Counted from the first letter of the stretch, positions 1 through 9,340 are shown. The stretch is DNA of 64,000 bases from Paracrocinitomix mangrovi (GCF_019740355.2 NZ_CP091819.1:992001-1056000), one strand, 5' to 3'. Translations and numbers: made by a program. Notes: generated by a model not told the origin, from the sequence alone.

Positions 1-1
1 T

Positions 2-451
2 ATAGCCGGGATATTTGATGAACAACCTAAAAGAGGATTTCTTACATACGCTAAGCTGGTTGCTAGTTCATACGCAGCTTTTGAACCAATCGAATTTAAA
101 TTTGAATTAGATGGAAAAACGCATGTGGAAAAGTCACTATTATGTGCTGTAGCCAACGCTTCACAATTTGGAAATGGATTTACAATTTCTCCTTCATCCG
201 ATATGCAAGATGGACAATTTGAGTTAGTTTTTGTAGAAAAATTCCCTTTAATAGGTACTCCTGTTGTTGGAACTCAATTTTTTACCCAAAGTATCAATAA
301 ATCTAAATACTGGAAATCTTTTACCATTAAGGATAAGCTTACATTGGAGGTATTAAATGCAGAAAGCTACTTTCATTTGGATGGTGAACCGGCAAAAGGC
401 ACTAAATTGTTCAACATAGCAATTAAACCCGGAAGTTTGTATATACTATAA
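2..451 (+). CDS. Diacylglycerol kinase-family lipid kinase, C-terminal part
   Basis: The reading frame is open from the first bases of the window, so the gene is cut at its 5' end and only about 149 C-terminal residues are seen. The visible part resembles the C-terminal beta-sandwich of YegS/DgkB/BmrU-type lipid kinases: an asparagine-bearing stretch (VANASQFGNGF), then a segment reading SDMQDGQFELVFV, and a late YFHLDGEP motif, which in this family is the conserved D-G-E end of the fold. These enzymes phosphorylate diacylglycerol or related lipids at the inner membrane. The ATP-binding N-terminal domain lies outside the window. A GTG at 125 could be mistaken for a start but the frame clearly continues upstream of it. 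Confidence 0.75.
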   Translation: MAGIFDEQPKRGFLTYAKLVASSYAAFEPIEFKFELDGKTHVEKSLLCAVANASQFGNGFTISPSSDMQDGQFELVFVEKFPLIGTPVVGTQFFTQSINKSKYWKSFTIKDKLTLEVLNAESYFHLDGEPAKGTKLFNIAIKPGSLYIL

Positions 452-454
452 AAC

Positions 455-829
455 ATGTGGCAATTAACTTTCATATTAATCCTGGGCGTTGCTGCCATTT
501 TAACCAGCATACTGGGCTGGAGACTGAAAGAGAAATCACTCACAGTTATTGCAATTGTGGCATTAGGGGTGCAAATGATCTTCTATTTTGCCTCTTTTCA
601 AACTGTTTTATTCTTGATTCTCTTCTCTAATTTCTTCATGCTATTTGTATTTGCTTCCTTAATAATTATTCCTGTAATATTCATCATTAAATCATACGAC
701 GACAAACCGGTGGTGACTGAAGAAATTGATGGTCCGGTTATTAATGGACAACCCACACAAGAATACCTGGACAACATTATCAATGGTCCGGATGAGGATC
801 TTAACCTGGAAGATGATTACGATTTGTAG
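455..829 (+). CDS. Small membrane protein with acidic C-terminal tail
   Basis: A 124-residue protein that I cannot assign to a named family. It has three predicted membrane segments (about residues 3-22, 29-49 and 51-79), followed by a soluble tail rich in Asp, Glu and Asn that ends in DLNLEDDYDL. The ATG lies 3 nt after the stop of the lipid-kinase gene, so the two are probably co-transcribed. Its 3' end is only 4 nt from the end of the convergent lgt gene, with no visible terminator between them. Confidence 0.6.
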   Translation: MWQLTFILILGVAAILTSILGWRLKEKSLTVIAIVALGVQMIFYFASFQTVLFLILFSNFFMLFVFASLIIIPVIFIIKSYDDKPVVTEEIDGPVINGQPTQEYLDNIINGPDEDLNLEDDYDL

Positions 830-833
830 GTGA

Positions 834-1775
834 TTACTCCTCTACCGGAGTATCTTTTCCTTTTTTCAGTTTTCCAATAAACCTAAAAGTCAAAAACAAA
901 CCTATTAAAACTAGAGGAATACTTAAGTATTGCCCCATATTTAGTCCTTCGGTTTTTTCTAATCCACTTTCCATAAATCCATCTGCCTGATTAGACTTGA
1001 TGAACTCAATGAAGAATCTGAATCCGAAAACTAAAATGAAAAATACACCCAATAAAAAACCTTTGATTTTTCCTGCATTAGTTTTCCAATACAAGAAAAA
1101 CAAGATTCCAAAAGTGATAAAGTAAAAAATTGCTTCGTACAACTGTGCAGGATATCTATTGGGAACCTCTGCCAACACCTGAGCAAATTCAGGATTGTTA
1201 GCAATTTGATCATAAGCTGCACCAACATTATTTTCACCAGTAATAGCCAAAGCCTCTCCCGCTCCAATATCATGTCTTAAAAACTTAAATCCACTATCAG
1301 TTCCGGTAGGAACTCCAACAATTTCGTGATTGAATAAATTACCTAATCTGATCAATCCACCCACCATTGCTGTGGCCACAACCAACCGGTCTAAAACCCA
1401 CAACACTGATCTTTTAAAGTACTTTCTGGAAATGAAAATTGAAGTTATTATTACACCAATCGCTCCACCATGGCTGGCTAATCCACCTTCCCATATTTTA
1501 ATAATCTCAATTGGATTTGCTAAATAATAATCTGCCTGGTAAAAGAAACAATGTCCTAATCTGGCGCCTAAAACTCCTCCTAACAAAGTAAACATGAAAG
1601 TTTTATCCATCCAGTCTGCAGGAACTTTTTCAGACTTATACATGCGATTAACAATGATGAATCCAAAATAAAATCCCAAAGCCCACATAATTCCGTACCA
1701 GGCTGGTATTTTATATCCCGGAATCACATTTGGATGAAAATTCCAAACAATTTCTAGTAGAGTGAAGTTCGCCAT
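834..1775 (-). CDS. lgt: Prolipoprotein diacylglyceryl transferase
   Basis: Lgt transfers diacylglyceryl from phosphatidylglycerol to the lipobox cysteine of prolipoproteins at the inner membrane, the first step of lipoprotein maturation. The 313-residue protein has about seven membrane segments and family signatures in order: the GGLASHGGAIG loop, RLGNLFNHEIVGVPT (the R-x-GN-x-x-N-E motif) and RYPAQLYEA. Length is slightly above the usual 260-300, with an inserted stretch around residues 165-200 between the RLGN and RYPAQLYEA motifs. A TAATTTTG box ends only 5 nt before the ATG, which suggests a very short or absent leader. Several genes here encode lipoproteins that would be its substrates (for example at 61869 and 63435). 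Confidence 0.93.
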   Translation of the reverse strand: MANFTLLEIVWNFHPNVIPGYKIPAWYGIMWALGFYFGFIIVNRMYKSEKVPADWMDKTFMFTLLGGVLGARLGHCFFYQADYYLANPIEIIKIWEGGLASHGGAIGVIITSIFISRKYFKRSVLWVLDRLVVATAMVGGLIRLGNLFNHEIVGVPTGTDSGFKFLRHDIGAGEALAITGENNVGAAYDQIANNPEFAQVLAEVPNRYPAQLYEAIFYFITFGILFFLYWKTNAGKIKGFLLGVFFILVFGFRFFIEFIKSNQADGFMESGLEKTEGLNMGQYLSIPLVLIGLFLTFRFIGKLKKGKDTPVEE

Positions 1776-1780
1776 AACGG

Positions 1781-1788
1781 CAAAATTA
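1781..1788 (-). promoter_or_regulatory. Candidate lgt promoter, -7 box
   Basis: Read on the minus strand this is TAATTTTG, an exact match to the Bacteroidota -7 consensus TAnnTTTG. It ends 5 nt before the lgt ATG. The nearest well-placed TTG is 22 nt upstream, longer than ideal, so the -33 part is weak. Confidence 0.35.
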
Positions 1789-1908
1789 ATTATTTCAATC
1801 GTGCATCTGACAAATCTTAAAAAAGAATCAAACTTTAGTATAAATTATATGGCTGTTTGACAGAAATCCTATTCCTTTGTGCTTGCGTCTTTGCTTAACC
1901 ATAGTATT

Positions 1909-2982
1909 ATGAAAACAAAACACAATTTTGGCGCGGGTCCGTGCATTTTACCGCAAGAAGTTTTTGAAGAAGCTTCAAAAGCAGTTTTAGATTTTAATGG
2001 CTTATCAATTCTTGAGATTTCACACAGAAGTCCTGAGTTTATTGATGTAATGGAAGAAGCCAGATCATTAGTAAAAAAAGCCTTAAATGTTCCTGATGGA
2101 TACACTGTTCTTTTCCTTCAAGGAGGAGCAAGTTTAGGGTTTTTAATCTCAGCTATGAACATGAGTGGAGCCAATAAAAAGGCCGCTTATGTAAATACAG
2201 GAGCTTGGGCAAAAAAGGCTAGTAAAGAAGGTAAAAATGCAGGTTTGCAGGTAGATATAATCGCAAGTTCAGAAGATCAAAACTTCAATTATATCCCTAA
2301 AGGATTTGATATTTCAAGTGATTATGATTTCTTACACATCACTACAAATAATACCATTTTTGGAACACAGTTCAAGTCATTTCCTGAAACATCTGTACCA
2401 TTGGTTGCCGATATGTCTTCAGACATCTTTTCAAAACAAATAGATGTAAGCAAATTTGATATCATTTATGCCGGAGCACAAAAGAACTTAGGTCCTGCAG
2501 GAGCTACCGTATTTATTGTTAAAGAAGAGATATTAGGAAAATCTACTCATCAAAACATTCCTACATACTTGAACTTGTTGACGCATCACGAAAAAGACAG
2601 TATGTTCAATACTCCTCCGGTATTTTCAATTTATGTTTCAATGTTAAATCTGAGACATTTATTAGCAAACGGAGGTGTTGCTGCAGCTGAACAAAGAAAT
2701 GAAGCAAAAGCAGCATTGCTTTACAACGAAATTGATTCAAATCCTTTATTTAAAGGAACAGCAGTTAAGGAAGATAGATCAAATATGAACGTTACGTTTG
2801 TAATGACAGATGATGCCTTAACAGACGAATTCAACAAAATGTGGAATGATGCTGGTCTGGTTGGATTAAAAGGACATAGAGATGTTGGAGGATTCAGAGC
2901 TTCAATGTACAATGCCATGAATATTGACAGTGTAGAAGTTTTAGTTGAAGTAATGCAAGAAATAGCGACGAAAAAAGCTTAA
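1909..2982 (+). CDS. serC: Phosphoserine aminotransferase
   Basis: SerC converts 3-phosphohydroxypyruvate and glutamate to phosphoserine, the second step of serine synthesis, and can also act in pyridoxal phosphate synthesis. The 357-residue protein begins MKTKHNFGAGPCILP, the typical N-terminus of the family, which is why I start at the ATG at 1909 rather than at an in-frame non-ATG codon at 1879. The PLP lysine is in AGAQKNLGPAG, and substrate-binding arginines occur near ISHRSPEF and KGHRDVGGFRAS. It is followed after 4 nt by serA, and the two form an operon with rpe. Confidence 0.95.
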   Translation: MKTKHNFGAGPCILPQEVFEEASKAVLDFNGLSILEISHRSPEFIDVMEEARSLVKKALNVPDGYTVLFLQGGASLGFLISAMNMSGANKKAAYVNTGAWAKKASKEGKNAGLQVDIIASSEDQNFNYIPKGFDISSDYDFLHITTNNTIFGTQFKSFPETSVPLVADMSSDIFSKQIDVSKFDIIYAGAQKNLGPAGATVFIVKEEILGKSTHQNIPTYLNLLTHHEKDSMFNTPPVFSIYVSMLNLRHLLANGGVAAAEQRNEAKAALLYNEIDSNPLFKGTAVKEDRSNMNVTFVMTDDALTDEFNKMWNDAGLVGLKGHRDVGGFRASMYNAMNIDSVEVLVEVMQEIATKKA

Positions 2983-2986
2983 CCCC

Positions 2987-3949
2987 ATGAAAATTTTAGC
3001 AAATGACGGGATTGCACCCGAAGGAGTAAAAGCTCTTGAAAATGCAGGATTTGAAGTATCTACCACTAACGTACCACAAGAACAGTTAGCAGATGCTATT
3101 AACAATGAAGGATACGTTGGTGTTTTAGTAAGAAGTGCCACTACTGTTAGACAAGAAGTAATTGATGCATGTCCTAATTTGAAATTAATTGGACGTGGAG
3201 GGGTTGGTATGGACAACATTGATGTTGATTATGCAAGATCTAAAGGTTTGTATGTAATCAATACACCTGCTGCATCTTCACAATCTGTAGCTGAATTGGT
3301 AATGGGATGTTTATTCTCACTTTCAAGATCAGTATTCCACTCAAACAGATTCATGCCAGAAAAAGGAGCTGAAGAATTCAAAGCTTTGAAGAAATTATAC
3401 GGTAAAGGACAAGAATTGAGAGGTAAAACAATTGGAATTATCGGATTTGGAAGAATTGGACAAAGTTTGGCGTCATACGCATTGGGAGTTGGAATGAAAG
3501 TTAAAGCAGTAGATCTTTACACTGATCCTGTTAAAATTCCTGTTTTGATTGAAGGTCACGGACGTGTTGATGTTCCAATTGAACCGGTAAAAGATTTGAA
3601 TGAAATTATAGGAGAACTAGACTACATCTCATTACACGTTCCAAAACAAGCTGATGGTTCTGCCGTAATTGGAACTGCAGAGTTTGCTAAAATGAAAGAC
3701 GGAGTAATACTTGCTAATGCAGCAAGAGGTGGAGTTATTGATGAAGATGCTTTATTGCAAGCTTTAGATAGCGGAAAAGTAAGGGCGGTAAGTTTAGATG
3801 TATTTGAAAACGAACCAACTCCTAGAAAAGATTTATTGACAAATGAAAAAATTGCTGCTACTCCTCATATTGGAGCTGCTACAAACGAAGCACAAACCAG
3901 AATTGGTTTGGAATTAGCAGAACAAATTATTTCACTTTTGAAAAACTAA
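2987..3949 (+). CDS. serA: D-3-phosphoglycerate dehydrogenase, short form
   Basis: SerA oxidises 3-phosphoglycerate to 3-phosphohydroxypyruvate with NAD, the committed step of serine synthesis. The 320-residue protein has the 2-hydroxyacid dehydrogenase layout: an N-terminal substrate-binding part, an NAD Rossmann motif GFGRIGQSLA near residue 155, ANAARGGVIDE, LDVFENEP and the catalytic histidine in PHIGAATNEA. It lacks the C-terminal ACT domain that gives serine feedback in longer SerA proteins; this short form is common in Bacteroidota, so I do not read it as a truncation. Start and stop lie within a few bases of serC and rpe, supporting one transcript. Confidence 0.93.
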   Translation: MKILANDGIAPEGVKALENAGFEVSTTNVPQEQLADAINNEGYVGVLVRSATTVRQEVIDACPNLKLIGRGGVGMDNIDVDYARSKGLYVINTPAASSQSVAELVMGCLFSLSRSVFHSNRFMPEKGAEEFKALKKLYGKGQELRGKTIGIIGFGRIGQSLASYALGVGMKVKAVDLYTDPVKIPVLIEGHGRVDVPIEPVKDLNEIIGELDYISLHVPKQADGSAVIGTAEFAKMKDGVILANAARGGVIDEDALLQALDSGKVRAVSLDVFENEPTPRKDLLTNEKIAATPHIGAATNEAQTRIGLELAEQIISLLKN

Positions 3950-3952
3950 GCT

Positions 3953-4600
3953 ATGGCTATTGTTTCCCCCTCTTTATTAGCATCTGACTTTGCCAATTTG
4001 CAAAGCGAAGTTGAAATGATCAACGACTCAAATGCAGACTGGTTTCATGTTGACGTTATGGACGGATCATTTGTTCCTAACATTTCATTTGGATTACCTG
4101 CAGTAAAAGCTGTTGCTAAACATGCGCAAAAACCATTGGACGTTCATTTAATGATTGTTGATCCGGATAGATATATCCAACATTTTGCAGATGCGGGTGC
4201 AGCTTATTTGACTGTGCATTATGAAGCTTGTAATCATTTACATAGAACGCTTCAAGCTATAAAGGATGCCGGAATGAAAGCGGGTGTAGCATTAAATCCG
4301 CATACGCCAGTATCAGTTTTAACACACATTATAAAAGATATTGATTTGGTATTAATAATGTCTGTTAATCCCGGATTTGGTGGACAAACTTTTATTAAAG
4401 CTGCGGTTGAAAAGGTGAAAGAACTTAAAAATCTGATCAATAAAAACGAAGCTAACACCATTATTGAAGTGGACGGTGGTGTCAATACACAAACCGGAGC
4501 CGATTTAGTTGCGGCAGGTGCTGATGCATTGGTTGCCGGGAGTTTTGTTTTTAAATCTGATAATCCAAAACAGACCATTGACGATTTGAAAGCACTTTAA
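3953..4600 (+). CDS. rpe: Ribulose-phosphate 3-epimerase
   Basis: Rpe interconverts ribulose 5-phosphate and xylulose 5-phosphate in the non-oxidative pentose phosphate pathway. The 215-residue TIM barrel shows the family motifs SLLASDFANL, HVDVMDGSFVPNISFG (metal-binding His and Asp), DVHLMI, MSVNPGFGGQ and the phosphate-binding VDGGVNTQT. It begins 3 nt after serA. It ends 4 nt before the convergent barrel-protein gene, with no terminator visible. Confidence 0.95.
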   Translation: MAIVSPSLLASDFANLQSEVEMINDSNADWFHVDVMDGSFVPNISFGLPAVKAVAKHAQKPLDVHLMIVDPDRYIQHFADAGAAYLTVHYEACNHLHRTLQAIKDAGMKAGVALNPHTPVSVLTHIIKDIDLVLIMSVNPGFGGQTFIKAAVEKVKELKNLINKNEANTIIEVDGGVNTQTGADLVAAGADALVAGSFVFKSDNPKQTIDDLKAL

Positions 4601-4604
4601 GCTT

Positions 4605-7007
4605 TTAATCTTCCAGCCTTTCTTTTTCTGATTCATCAATGACAATTCCTGACATTGATCTATCTCTTAATTTACCAAAACTCCACTCTAATGTGAGCAT
4701 AAAGCTTCTTGTGTCTTGCCATGAACGGTAGCTTACATCAAATGCAGGCATGGCAGATTCACCACGTTCAACATACTGTTTGAAGATATCAAAGACATTG
4801 AATCTCACAGATAATGCTTTATTGAAAAACTTACGCGATACGCCAGCATAGAAATAATGCATAGGTTGCAAACTGAAAAATCCCTGAGCTCCGGGAACAG
4901 TGTATTCATAAGAAATTTCAATATCACAGATTTTTGGTATTCTGAACTCATTCCATAAACTCACATATAAGGTAGGTTTCGTATTCACAACAATTTGGGC
5001 ATCATCTTCAATTTCAAACGAGTTAAATGTGTAAGAAAATGAATTGAAGGTAGTCCACCAGCTTAATTCGTAAGGAAGTACAATTCCAATGTTATACAAT
5101 TCAGCTGATTTCACATTGTCTTCAATGGCACTGAACGTATTAGTGCCCGGATTTTGAACCACGCTTAAGTATATTGGATTAAAGGATTTCGTATAGCTAA
5201 AAGAAATAGAAGCATACTCCATGTAAATTAAGCTAAGTTGAGCATTATGTGAAACTGCCGGTAACAAATTTGGGTTTCCTCTAAAAGAAGTAAGTGAATC
5301 TATGTACTCAATAAAAGGATCAAGGTCTTGAAATTTTGGACGTTGAATTCTATTTGTATAGGAAGCACCCAAAACTAAATCTGGAGTAAAATTATAATCC
5401 AGTTGGATGTTTGGAAAAACATTGTGATAATCTCTATCAATTACACCTACTCCACCAACGTACGAATCTCCTTTGGTAATTGTCCATTCATATCTCAATC
5501 CTATTTGATAATCTAGTTTTTTAAGACTACCACTCAATTCAGAGTAAGCACCTGCCACATTCTCATGATAATCAAACTTATTGTAATAAGATGAATCCGT
5601 TATCCATCCATTTGTGGTCTCAGCTTGAAAATCAATTCCACTATTATTGGTAACGTAACTGTTTTTAATACCTGCAGCAAAGCTTACTTTATCATTAAAT
5701 TTCTTTAACAAATCAGCCTGAGCCATAAAAACTTCAATTCCAGAACTGCTGGTACTCTTATAGCGATTAGATTGTGTACTATTAAAATCTGTTTGTTGCC
5801 AAATATCTCCTTCTCCAGAAAAATTGAAGTTGGTGTATTGACCTGCTATTCTGAAATCACTACCCAATGAATCTATTGTATGCACATATCCGGTTGAAAC
5901 GGAATGGGAAAATCTTTTAGGAACATTTACTGTCGTACTACTTATCAAACCTTGATAAACGCTATCCTCATAAACTTTGTTAGAATTGTCAACATCCACA
6001 ATAAACTTCTCTCTTGAAAAACTATAGTTTAAAAAGATTGTATTGGCAGAATCAATTCTAAAATCATTATCTACCCATACCCAACTGTCAAATCTATGAT
6101 CAGTAACACGCAGCACATCATTTTCAAGATCTATCACAGGATTTGATTTTATTGTGCGATAATAAGACTCTTCTTCGTGTAATCTTCCGGTATATTGTCC
6201 AGCTCCAATGTAGGTTGAAAACCAATCCTTTCTGTATCTAAACCTGCCCCAATAAGCCGCTTGTTCTTCAGTTCTCTTCATTCCTCTTAATCCCAAAGAA
6301 CCTTCATAGCCATTATAAGTACCTTTTACAGTTATTATCTCAATTACAGCATTTCCCTCTGCATCATATCTGGCTGAAGGATTTTCAATCACCTCAATTC
6401 TGCTTACATCATTAGAAGATAGAGAGGATAACATATCCAATGAGATTATTCTTTGACCATCCAGATAAATAATAGCAGGGCCTTTACCAACTACAATTAC
6501 TTCATCATTTGATTTTACAATCACATTAGGAGTACTTCTCAATAAATCTCTTACTGTTCCCCTATCTGCCAACATGCTCTCCTCAACATTGACAATTAAT
6601 TTTCCTGGTGCTCTTTCAAAAGGAGGTTTACGATATACAACTTCAACGATATTCAAATCGGTTGATTTGGTACTCAACTTTATTTGTTCCAGTTCTACAA
6701 TGTTATTTTCATCAGGAATCAATGTTGTTTTTAGATAATAGGCGTCATGAGCATATGCCGTAACTTTAATTAAAACTTCTTTGTCAGCCACTCCTTTTAG
6801 CTCTACTTTTCCTTCCCAGACATCAACTCCTTTGATAATGGTTGAATCATTTGGGTTCAAGAGTATAAAATTTCCAAATTCAATTGGTACTCCTACTGAA
6901 TCAACAACATTGGCTTTGATTGTAAAGGTAGTTTGGCTAAAAGTATTGGCAACTGAACAACATATAATAACGAAGCCAATAAAAAATTGGAGGGTTAACT
7001 TTTTCAT
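4605..7007 (-). CDS. TonB-dependent-receptor-like outer membrane beta-barrel protein
   Basis: An 800-residue outer membrane protein. It opens with a signal peptide (MKKLTLQFFIGFVIICCSVA, cleaved after a FSQ-like site), followed by a carboxypeptidase-regulatory-like beta-sandwich (about residues 25-110), a plug-like domain containing RDLLRSTPNV, IIYLDGQRI and SRIEVIENPSARYDAEG, and a long C-terminal beta-barrel that ends in an aromatic strand region. This is the architecture of the 'outer membrane beta-barrel family' found widely in Bacteroidota. No SusD partner is adjacent and no substrate can be assigned. I chose the ATG at 7007 because the signal peptide follows it directly; an upstream in-frame codon at 7070 would add 21 unlikely residues. 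Confidence 0.8.
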   Translation of the reverse strand: MKKLTLQFFIGFVIICCSVANTFSQTTFTIKANVVDSVGVPIEFGNFILLNPNDSTIIKGVDVWEGKVELKGVADKEVLIKVTAYAHDAYYLKTTLIPDENNIVELEQIKLSTKSTDLNIVEVVYRKPPFERAPGKLIVNVEESMLADRGTVRDLLRSTPNVIVKSNDEVIVVGKGPAIIYLDGQRIISLDMLSSLSSNDVSRIEVIENPSARYDAEGNAVIEIITVKGTYNGYEGSLGLRGMKRTEEQAAYWGRFRYRKDWFSTYIGAGQYTGRLHEEESYYRTIKSNPVIDLENDVLRVTDHRFDSWVWVDNDFRIDSANTIFLNYSFSREKFIVDVDNSNKVYEDSVYQGLISSTTVNVPKRFSHSVSTGYVHTIDSLGSDFRIAGQYTNFNFSGEGDIWQQTDFNSTQSNRYKSTSSSGIEVFMAQADLLKKFNDKVSFAAGIKNSYVTNNSGIDFQAETTNGWITDSSYYNKFDYHENVAGAYSELSGSLKKLDYQIGLRYEWTITKGDSYVGGVGVIDRDYHNVFPNIQLDYNFTPDLVLGASYTNRIQRPKFQDLDPFIEYIDSLTSFRGNPNLLPAVSHNAQLSLIYMEYASISFSYTKSFNPIYLSVVQNPGTNTFSAIEDNVKSAELYNIGIVLPYELSWWTTFNSFSYTFNSFEIEDDAQIVVNTKPTLYVSLWNEFRIPKICDIEISYEYTVPGAQGFFSLQPMHYFYAGVSRKFFNKALSVRFNVFDIFKQYVERGESAMPAFDVSYRSWQDTRSFMLTLEWSFGKLRDRSMSGIVIDESEKERLED

Positions 7008-7167
7008 CTTTTTTGGGTAGTAGACTTGAATAAATATACGAAAGTTTTGACTTTTTAGTATAGCAATCATACACGCTAAATATTTCCTTTATGGAATACT
7101 TAACCCGAATGCATCAATAAAATGAACTTTTCATTTTGTGAGTTGTAAATACTAAAAAACTTGAGCT

Positions 7168-8085
7168 ATGATTTCTATTCCCAATCCTTGTAATGAAGAC
7201 TTTGATGCAATGGCTCCTACCAAGAGAGGAAACTATTGTACTAAATGCAATACGGATACATTTGATTTTAGAAAATTAAGTGATATCGAAGTTTATAAAA
7301 TTTTAGATGCACATCAAAATGAACACATTTGTGGGCAATTTGAAAATGAACAATTGCGTAGGATAGGAGCCAATTACTCGCATTGGAAAAATCAAACAGA
7401 ACGCACATTTCAAAGCAAGTTCTTATTAGCCTGTGTATTTGTTTTTGGATTGAGTTTGTTTAGCTGCGACAATGAAGACAAAACAGTTATTGAAAATATT
7501 CAATTAACTGAAATGGCAGAAAATGAAGAAGGGGTTCTTACATATATAAATACTGATTTGTCAAACGAAACTATTGATCTATTGGACTATGTGGGTGAAG
7601 TGGAGTCAGTTGAAATGTCAGAGATATTTGAAGTAGAAGAAATTATTTGTACCACTGCAGGAGTAGTGGATGTTTATCAAGAGGAACCTTTGATTGTAGA
7701 ATCTTATACCCGCGGTGTCATAGCAGGAATGATTGCTCAAACGCCAAGAATAATAACAATTGTTGAAGGAGGTACAGATACTACTGAAGAATCAACACTG
7801 GCAGAACCGATTGTTATAGATCCGGATTACTTTGAAGCAAAAGCTTTTCCTAATCCAACTACAGACAATGCTCAACTGGCTGTAGAAATTGATAATGAAG
7901 CGCAATTTGACATCACATTATATAACATGAATGGACAATTGGTAAGAAACATTCATAATGGACTATTACCATCCGGCAGACAATTATTTGATTTACAATT
8001 GAGTGAATTGAATTCTGGAATGTATATCGTAAGAGTAATTTCAGGTGAACAAGTTGAAACTGTCAAGGTTCAAAAAGTAAATTAA
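7168..8085 (+). CDS. Cys-rich domain protein with internal lipobox-like site and T9SS sorting domain
   Basis: The 305-residue protein has three parts. Residues 1-75 hold conserved cysteines (C8, C24 and C27 as CTKC, and C55 after a histidine), a pattern I recognise from the N-terminus of various Bacteroidota proteins. Residues 84-99 are hydrophobic and end in LFSC, which looks like a lipobox with C100 as the modified residue. After an acidic middle region, residues 228-305 form a type A T9SS sorting domain (AFPNPTTDNAQL, YNMNGQLVRNI, LNSGMYIVRV, then a basic end). There is no ordinary N-terminal signal peptide. A paralogue follows at 8236. Function is unknown. Confidence 0.7.
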   Translation: MISIPNPCNEDFDAMAPTKRGNYCTKCNTDTFDFRKLSDIEVYKILDAHQNEHICGQFENEQLRRIGANYSHWKNQTERTFQSKFLLACVFVFGLSLFSCDNEDKTVIENIQLTEMAENEEGVLTYINTDLSNETIDLLDYVGEVESVEMSEIFEVEEIICTTAGVVDVYQEEPLIVESYTRGVIAGMIAQTPRIITIVEGGTDTTEESTLAEPIVIDPDYFEAKAFPNPTTDNAQLAVEIDNEAQFDITLYNMNGQLVRNIHNGLLPSGRQLFDLQLSELNSGMYIVRVISGEQVETVKVQKVN

Positions 8086-8100
8086 AAGTTGGGGTTAGTG

Positions 8101-8118
8101 CCGCATTGGCGGTTTTTT
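8101..8118 (+). terminator. Weak intrinsic terminator
   Basis: CCGC and GCGG form a 4-bp stem with an ATTG loop, followed by six T. It sits 16 nt after the first paralogue's stop. It is weaker than the terminator 40 nt downstream. A second small hairpin (8124-8142, ATGAATC/GATTCAT, 5-nt loop) lies between the two. Confidence 0.4.
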
Positions 8119-8152
8119 CATGCATGAATCTTAAGGATTCATTTTGAGGGAT

Positions 8153-8183
8153 AAATGGAGGTAGGGATACCTCCATTTTTTTT
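8153..8183 (+). terminator. Strong intrinsic terminator
   Basis: A perfect 11-bp stem (8153-8163 with 8168-8178) encloses a GGGA tetraloop, and the T run extends to 8183. It follows the gene ending at 8085 and separates it from the paralogue at 8236, so the two are probably not a simple operon. Confidence 0.85.
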
Positions 8184-8235
8184 GAACCTTTTTTAAAAGT
8201 GGTTGTACTGATTTTTGAAACTAATTAAAACAGCT

Positions 8236-9270
8236 ATGAAAAATATCAGCATTCCAACACCTTGTCACGAAAACTGGGAAGATTTTACACCAACTCAAAA
8301 AGGTGCTTTCTGCGGATCTTGTCAAATTGATGTATTTGATTTCAGTAACAAAAGTCCCAATGAAATAAAACAAATCCTAAAGGAAAATGCAGGTAAACAC
8401 CTGTGTGGAAGATTTAAAAAATCACAGTTGGATGAATTGAATGATAATTTTTATGCCTGGGAAAATCAGAGTCCCAGATCTTTTCAAAGCAAGTTTCTTT
8501 ACGCTTGTTTAGTCGCTTTTGGTATGACATTATTTACCTCTTGTGAAACGAGCGATACACAAATGATAACAGATTTTACAAGTAGTTTTAATATTACTGC
8601 TTCTACTGGATCTTCAGAGTCAATTACAACATTCACAATTGACAAAGACACTACCAAAAAAATTAAACCGGATAAACATCATGTAAAAGGCAAAATAGCT
8701 TACACATCAGAACAAGAAGAAGAATTTGTAATTCCTGAATTGTTACAAGTAGAAGACACTACTGAACAAGAAGTGGAAATAATGATGCTAGGAGAAATTG
8801 CTATTGCTCCAGAATCAAATATCTATTGTACTCCTGATATACCAGAAGATACATTAGTGGATGTTGTTGAGGATACGCTCTATGATGACCAAATGATAGA
8901 TGGAGAAATTGAACTTACTCCTGAATTTATAACGTATGTTGAAGATTCCATTAAAGATGTTGACAATGAAGCTACTTTGATCATTAACAAAATGACAGAG
9001 ATTACCGAAGGACAAGTATTTGAAACCAAATTGTTTCCCAATCCCACAACTGATTTGTCAAACTTTGTGTTAAATGTTCAAAAAGAAACTGACTTTGACA
9101 TCTACTTATATGCTTTAAATGGTAAGCAAATTAAACACATCTATAAAGGTGAATTACCAGTGGGTGAGCGCAAATTCCAAATCGATTTAGCTAAGTTCAG
9201 CTCAGGCAGTTATCTACTTGTAGTACAAACAGATACACAAAAAGAATCCTTAAAGATTCAAAAATTATAA
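8236..9270 (+). CDS. Paralogue of the 7168 gene: Cys-rich domain, lipobox-like site, T9SS sorting domain
   Basis: A 344-residue protein with the same plan as its upstream neighbour: cysteines at C10, C26 and C29 (CGSC) and C57 (HLCGRF), a conserved QSKFLYACLVAFGM hydrophobic segment ending in FTSC (C103), an acidic, Thr-rich middle, and a C-terminal type A T9SS domain (LFPNPTTDLSNFVL, LYALNGKQIKHI, GSYLLVVQ). The N-terminal 100 residues and the C-terminal 75 are clearly related between the two proteins, while the middles have diverged in sequence and length. I start at the ATG at 8236 because the text after it aligns with the paralogue's N-terminus; a TTG at 8215 is the alternative. Confidence 0.7.
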   Translation: MKNISIPTPCHENWEDFTPTQKGAFCGSCQIDVFDFSNKSPNEIKQILKENAGKHLCGRFKKSQLDELNDNFYAWENQSPRSFQSKFLYACLVAFGMTLFTSCETSDTQMITDFTSSFNITASTGSSESITTFTIDKDTTKKIKPDKHHVKGKIAYTSEQEEEFVIPELLQVEDTTEQEVEIMMLGEIAIAPESNIYCTPDIPEDTLVDVVEDTLYDDQMIDGEIELTPEFITYVEDSIKDVDNEATLIINKMTEITEGQVFETKLFPNPTTDLSNFVLNVQKETDFDIYLYALNGKQIKHIYKGELPVGERKFQIDLAKFSSGSYLLVVQTDTQKESLKIQKL

Positions 9271-9340
9271 AATTACAGCTATCCTTTTCAGATTTGATAC
9301 GTATTAAGAGGTAGAAAAGACAATTTTATTTACCTTTTTT

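Noticed and set aside
2987-3949. Truncated serA lacking ACT domain
   Set aside because: The catalytic and NAD domains are complete and the stop is followed by rpe after 3 nt, so this is a natural short form.
4605-7007. SusC of a polysaccharide utilisation locus
   Set aside because: No SusD-like gene or glycoside hydrolase is adjacent, and the size (800 residues) is smaller than SusC proteins.
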